Origin: Streptomyces aurantiacus | GTDB taxonomy: Bacteria; Actinomycetota; Actinomycetes; Streptomycetales; Streptomycetaceae | Reading direction: 5' to 3' | Assembly: GCF_001418335.1 (NCBI RefSeq) | Contig: NZ_LIPP01000018.1 | Location: 1 to 33,093, forward strand | DNA length: 33,093 nucleotides | Part shown: in pieces, positions 30,101 through 33,093 of the stretch | Layout: every line of letters begins with the position of its first letter | Numbering within the stretch: the first letter of the stretch is position 1 | The notes under the pieces: model-generated | Seen by the model: only the letters and a program-made list of their open reading frames with translations | The model's database searches: none | Told to the model about the DNA's origin: nothing | Translations under genes and position numbers: made by a program

Positions 30101-30937
30101 TCAGTCACCCCCGCCCAGCACCCCGCTCGCCAGCCCGAGCACCACCGGCAGTACGCCGATCGCGATGAACGCGGGGAGAAAGCACAGCCCCACGGGCGCC
30201 GTGACCAGAACGCCCGCCCGTCGCGCACGAGCCGTGGCGGCGCGCCCCCGTTCCGCGCGGGTCTCGGCGGCGAGGCGCGCGACCGGTACCGCCGCCGGTA
30301 CGCCCGACTCGCCGGCCCGCTCCAGCAACCGGGCCAGTCCCCGGGCCCCGGGCAACGCGGCCAGCCCTCGCCACGCCTCCGCCGGTTCGCCACCGAGTCG
30401 CACTTCGGCGGCTCCCCGCGCCAGCCGCTCTCCCACGGGCCCTTCCAGGGCCTCCCCCACCGCCCGGGCTGCCAGGACAGGACTCGCGCCCGCCGCGATG
30501 CAGGCGGCCAGCAGATCAGCGGCAAGCGGCAGTTGTCGCGCGGCCCGCGCCGCGTCGAACTCCTCCGCCGACCCCGGCCCCGGCCCCGACATCGACAGCG
30601 GCAGCGGCAGCGGTCTGCGCTGCCACCGCCACAGCCCGAACGCGGCCACAAGTCCCACCACGACCCCGGTCGCGCCCCCCACGAACACCCAGCAGGCGCC
30701 CAAGGCGCCGATCACCGGCCGCCATCGCCGCACCGCAGCACGCACCTCCGCGCGCCGTCTGAGGGAGACCGGCTCCACGGCCGGTCCGGGCTCGCCGGGC
30801 AGGAATGCCGACAGCGCCTCCAGTCGCCTGCGCACCCTCCGCTTCCGCCGTGCCGCGCCCAGGGTCCGGGCCGCCGCCCACACCCCCGCCATCACGCACA
30901 CCGCCACCCCCAGCCTGTGGACAACCTCCGCACTCAT
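30101..30937 (-). CDS. tadC: TadC-like inner-membrane platform protein
   Basis: 278 aa from ATG 30937, overlapping the tadB stop by 4 nt (ATGA). Type II secretion F (GspF/T2SSF) fold: N-terminal helix, a second membrane stretch (about 70-95), a cytoplasmic helical domain (A-R-Q-L-P-L-A-A-D-L-L-A-A-C-I-A-A-G near the middle, the conserved LP..LdlLa..l.aG pattern) and C-terminal helices. Pairs with TadB to form the platform that turns ATPase motion into pilin insertion. Confidence 0.9.
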   Translation of the reverse strand: MSAEVVHRLGVAVCVMAGVWAAARTLGAARRKRRVRRRLEALSAFLPGEPGPAVEPVSLRRRAEVRAAVRRWRPVIGALGACWVFVGGATGVVVGLVAAFGLWRWQRRPLPLPLSMSGPGPGSAEEFDAARAARQLPLAADLLAACIAAGASPVLAARAVGEALEGPVGERLARGAAEVRLGGEPAEAWRGLAALPGARGLARLLERAGESGVPAAVPVARLAAETRAERGRAATARARRAGVLVTAPVGLCFLPAFIAIGVLPVVLGLASGVLGGGD

Positions 30938-31809
30938 CCCGCCTCCGCTCCCCGTACGATCCGCAGCGCCCACCACAGCCCGACGCCCTCCAGAACCCCG
31001 CCGACCAGCAGGCAACCGAAACCCGCTCCCGTGTGCAGCACGACATGCAGCGGGTCGGCGCCGAGCGCGGTGCCCAGGAGCAGCCCGAGCACCGGCAATC
31101 CCGCGAGCAGCACCGCCGTCGACCGTGCGCCCGCCAACTGGGCGCGCAGATCGGCACGTTGGTCCCGCTCCGCGCGCAACGCCGCCTCCAGCCGGTCGAG
31201 GCCGGCCGCGAGCCCGGCGCCCCGGTCCACGGCGACGCGCCAGCAGGCGGCGAGGCCCAGCAGTCCTTCGGCCCCGGGCCGCCGTGCCGCTTCGGTGAGC
31301 GCGCCCGGCACATCCCCGCCGAACCGCGCCGCCGCCAGGACCGCCGCCTGCGCGCCCCCGAACCCTTCCGAGTCCCGGGCGGCGCCCAGCAGGGCCTCTC
31401 CAGGCTGCCGGCCGGCCCGGACCTCCCCCGCGAGCTCCCCGCACAGCGCGATCACCGCGGTGGCCCGCCGCTCACTCGCCCGCCGCGCCGCCGCGGCCCG
31501 CCGGGCGCGCCGTACCAGCGGAACTCCCAGCGCTCCCAGGACGACCGGCACCACGGACGCCCCCAGCAGGCCGACCGCCAACCCGGCGACCAGTGCCCAC
31601 CACTCGCCCCGCGTCCCGTGCAGCAGCCGCAACCGCTCCCCGGTCCGTACCGCCCATTTCCACGACGGCGGCCCGATCCCCGCCGCCCCGCCACCCGCGC
31701 ACAGCAGCCGCGCCCGTCGCACTCCGGTCCCCGGCCCGTCCATCAGCCGGGCCGCCACCGCCGCACACACCAGCGCCGCTCCCACCGACACCTCGGCGAT
31801 CCCCGTCAC
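30934..31809 (-). CDS. tadB: TadB-like inner-membrane platform protein
   Basis: 291 aa from GTG 31809, overlapping the tadA stop by 4 nt (GTGA) and the tadC start by 4 nt. GspF-type fold: a membrane pair near residues 75-105, a cytoplasmic helical domain with A-L-C-G-E-L-A-G-E-V-R-A-G-R-Q-P-G-E-A-L, and two C-terminal helices (about 220-275). The partner of TadC in the Tad motor. Confidence 0.9.
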   Translation of the reverse strand: MTGIAEVSVGAALVCAAVAARLMDGPGTGVRRARLLCAGGGAAGIGPPSWKWAVRTGERLRLLHGTRGEWWALVAGLAVGLLGASVVPVVLGALGVPLVRRARRAAAARRASERRATAVIALCGELAGEVRAGRQPGEALLGAARDSEGFGGAQAAVLAAARFGGDVPGALTEAARRPGAEGLLGLAACWRVAVDRGAGLAAGLDRLEAALRAERDQRADLRAQLAGARSTAVLLAGLPVLGLLLGTALGADPLHVVLHTGAGFGCLLVGGVLEGVGLWWALRIVRGAEAG

Positions 31810-33020
31810 AGCCCCTCCCTCCGCTCACCCACACCGTTCACGTCGCCCAGGCCGCCGAGCAGTTCCCGCAGCCGCTCCCACCCGCGCCCGTACGCGAAGG
31901 TCTCCGCGCCCCACCGCAGAGCGGGCACCGTCACGACCAGCCCCGCCGGGTCCCGCTCCAGCACATGCACCTCGGCGATCCGCCGCCGCCCGGCCCGGTC
32001 GCGTACGAGATGGAGCACCACCGACAGGGCTGCCGCCACCTGGCTGTGCAGCGCCGCCCGGTCGAGCCCGGCGGCCGTGCCCAGCGCCTCCAGACGGGCC
32101 GGCACCCCCGAGGCGGCGTTGGCGTGGACAGTGCCCGCGCCGCCTTCGTGCCCCGTGTTCAGAGCGGCGAGCAAAGAAACGACCTCAGGGCCGCGCACCT
32201 CGCCGACGATCAGTCGGTCCGGCCGCATGCGCAGCGCCTGGCGCACCAGGTCCTGGAGCGTGACGAGTCCGGCGCCCTCCTGGTTGGGAGGTCTGGACTC
32301 CAGCCGTACGACATGGGGGTGGTCGGGGCGCAGCTCCGCCGAGTCCTCGGCGAGGACGATCCGCTCGCCCGGTCCGACGAGTCCGAGCAGCGCACTGAGT
32401 AGCGTCGTCTTGCCGCTGCCCGTGCCGCCACTGATCAGGAACGAGAGCCTCGCGTCGAGCAGTGCCCGCAGCAGCCGGTCCCCGCCCGGCGGCACCGTCC
32501 CCGCGGCCACCAGTTCGTCGAGTGTGAAGGCCCTCGGCCGTACGACCCGTAGGGACAGGCAGGTCGAGCCGACGGCGACCGGCGGCAGGACCGCGTGCAG
32601 GCGGGTGCCGTCGGGAAGCCTGGCGTCCACCCAGGGGTGTGCGTCGTCCAGCCGCCGCCCGGCCACGGCCGCGAGGCGCTGCGCGAGGCGTCGTACGGCC
32701 GCGGCGTCCGGGAAGGACACGGCCGTCAGCTCCAGACCGCCGCCGCGGTCCACCCACACCCGGTCGGGCGCCGAGACCAGCACATCGGTGACCGAGGGAT
32801 CGGCGAGCAGCGGCTCCAGCGGGCCGCTCCCGACCAGCTCCGACCGCAGCCGCTCGGCCGCGCCCAGGACTTCGGCGTCCCCGAGCACCCGCCCCTGCTC
32901 CCGCAGTGCCTGCGCCACGCGCGCGGGGGTCGGTTCGCCGCCGCTCTCGGCCAGCCATTGCCGGACCCCGTCCAGCAGCCCCGTATCGGCGGACGCGCTG
33001 CCGCCCGGCGGCCCGCCCAC
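31806..33020 (-). CDS. tadA: TadA/CpaF-family secretion ATPase (start may lie beyond the window)
   Basis: 404 aa as drawn from GTG 33020. The frame stays open to the edge at 33093, so the real start may be outside. Type II/IV secretion ATPase: Walker A G-G-T-G-S-G-K-T-T (about 196-204), Asp box A-E-D-S-A-E-L, Walker B L-I-V-G-E-V-R-G and His box G-H-E-G-G-A-G-T-V-H-A-N. The N-terminal domain has the V-T-D-V-L-V-S family motif. It powers pilin assembly or secretion at the cytoplasmic face of the TadB/TadC platform. It matches the 'helicase/secretion neighborhood ATPase' class (TIGR03819, from memory). Confidence 0.93.
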   Translation of the reverse strand: MGGPPGGSASADTGLLDGVRQWLAESGGEPTPARVAQALREQGRVLGDAEVLGAAERLRSELVGSGPLEPLLADPSVTDVLVSAPDRVWVDRGGGLELTAVSFPDAAAVRRLAQRLAAVAGRRLDDAHPWVDARLPDGTRLHAVLPPVAVGSTCLSLRVVRPRAFTLDELVAAGTVPPGGDRLLRALLDARLSFLISGGTGSGKTTLLSALLGLVGPGERIVLAEDSAELRPDHPHVVRLESRPPNQEGAGLVTLQDLVRQALRMRPDRLIVGEVRGPEVVSLLAALNTGHEGGAGTVHANAASGVPARLEALGTAAGLDRAALHSQVAAALSVVLHLVRDRAGRRRIAEVHVLERDPAGLVVTVPALRWGAETFAYGRGWERLRELLGGLGDVNGVGERREGL

Positions 33021-33093
33021 GCCCGGGTGACCGCCAGACGGTCCCGCGTGTACGGGCCCGCCGTCCCGCAGGCCCGTACCCCCGCCCCTACCC

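Noticed and set aside
1..33093. CRISPR array, transposase-flanked insertion sequence or riboswitch
   Set aside because: No regularly spaced repeats, no intact transposase, no terminal inverted repeats with target duplication, and no recognisable riboswitch core were seen.

Overview
The window is chromosomal DNA of a Streptomyces or very close relative. It has very high GC content with GC-rich third codon positions, GTG/TTG starts, and a recognisable bldG locus. From memory, the gene order from about 9.3 kb to the right end (peptidase, DNA polymerase III delta', MFS-thymidylate kinase fusion, topA, small membrane protein, methyltransferase, lipoprotein, H+-pyrophosphatase, anti-sigma factor, bldG, DECH helicase, Tad genes) follows the S. 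coelicolor SCO3540-SCO3557 block. That part is conserved core chromosome.

Region 1 (1-7.0 kb) is the right end of a catecholate siderophore locus. It holds the tail of a 2,3-dihydroxybenzoate-pathway isochorismatase, a free aryl carrier protein and a one-module NRPS (C-A-T-TE), joined by 4-nt stop/start overlaps. The ten adenylation-pocket residues read DVWHFSLVDK, the serine code of EntF, so the predicted product is enterobactin-type (cyclic tri-DHB-serine). Convergent to them is a Fes-like trilactone esterase. A DtxR/DmdR1-type iron box lies between the esterase and a divergent, Tat-exported YncE-like beta-propeller protein. Together these would make the siderophore, open it, and possibly handle it outside the cell, all under iron repression.

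Region 2 (7.0-9.1 kb) is a patch of broken and mixed accessory DNA ending at a tRNA-Thr(CGT). It contains a collapsed VapBC-like toxin-antitoxin operon, a 68-aa Cys-rich small protein, a composite ORF whose C-terminus looks like the end of a Streptomyces NACHT (NLR-like) protein, a short ORF with a RHIM-like amyloid-signalling motif, and a serine-recombinase fragment. It reads as the remains of one or more elements placed at the 3' end of the tRNA gene, and is the best place in the window to look for something new (an NLR/amyloid-signalling remnant).

Region 3 (9.3-25.7 kb, all minus strand) is housekeeping: an exported tripeptidyl-aminopeptidase-like lipoprotein, holB, an MFS-TMK-coiled-coil fusion, topA with a Lys/Ala-rich tail, a small membrane protein, an HemK-like methyltransferase, a lipoprotein and the K+-independent type H+-PPase. 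Several strong hairpin terminators separate the units.

Region 4 (25.2-33.1 kb) holds the bldG/anti-sigma pair, a divergent DECH-box DUF1998 helicase (MrfA-like), and convergent to it a six-gene Tad/Flp-type pilus or secretion operon (tadA, tadB, tadC, DUF4244 pilin, TadE-like, TadG-like) that runs off the right edge. Helicase and Tad operon share a CTAG at their stop codons. This pairing is the known actinobacterial 'helicase/secretion neighborhood', whose functional logic is unexplained.
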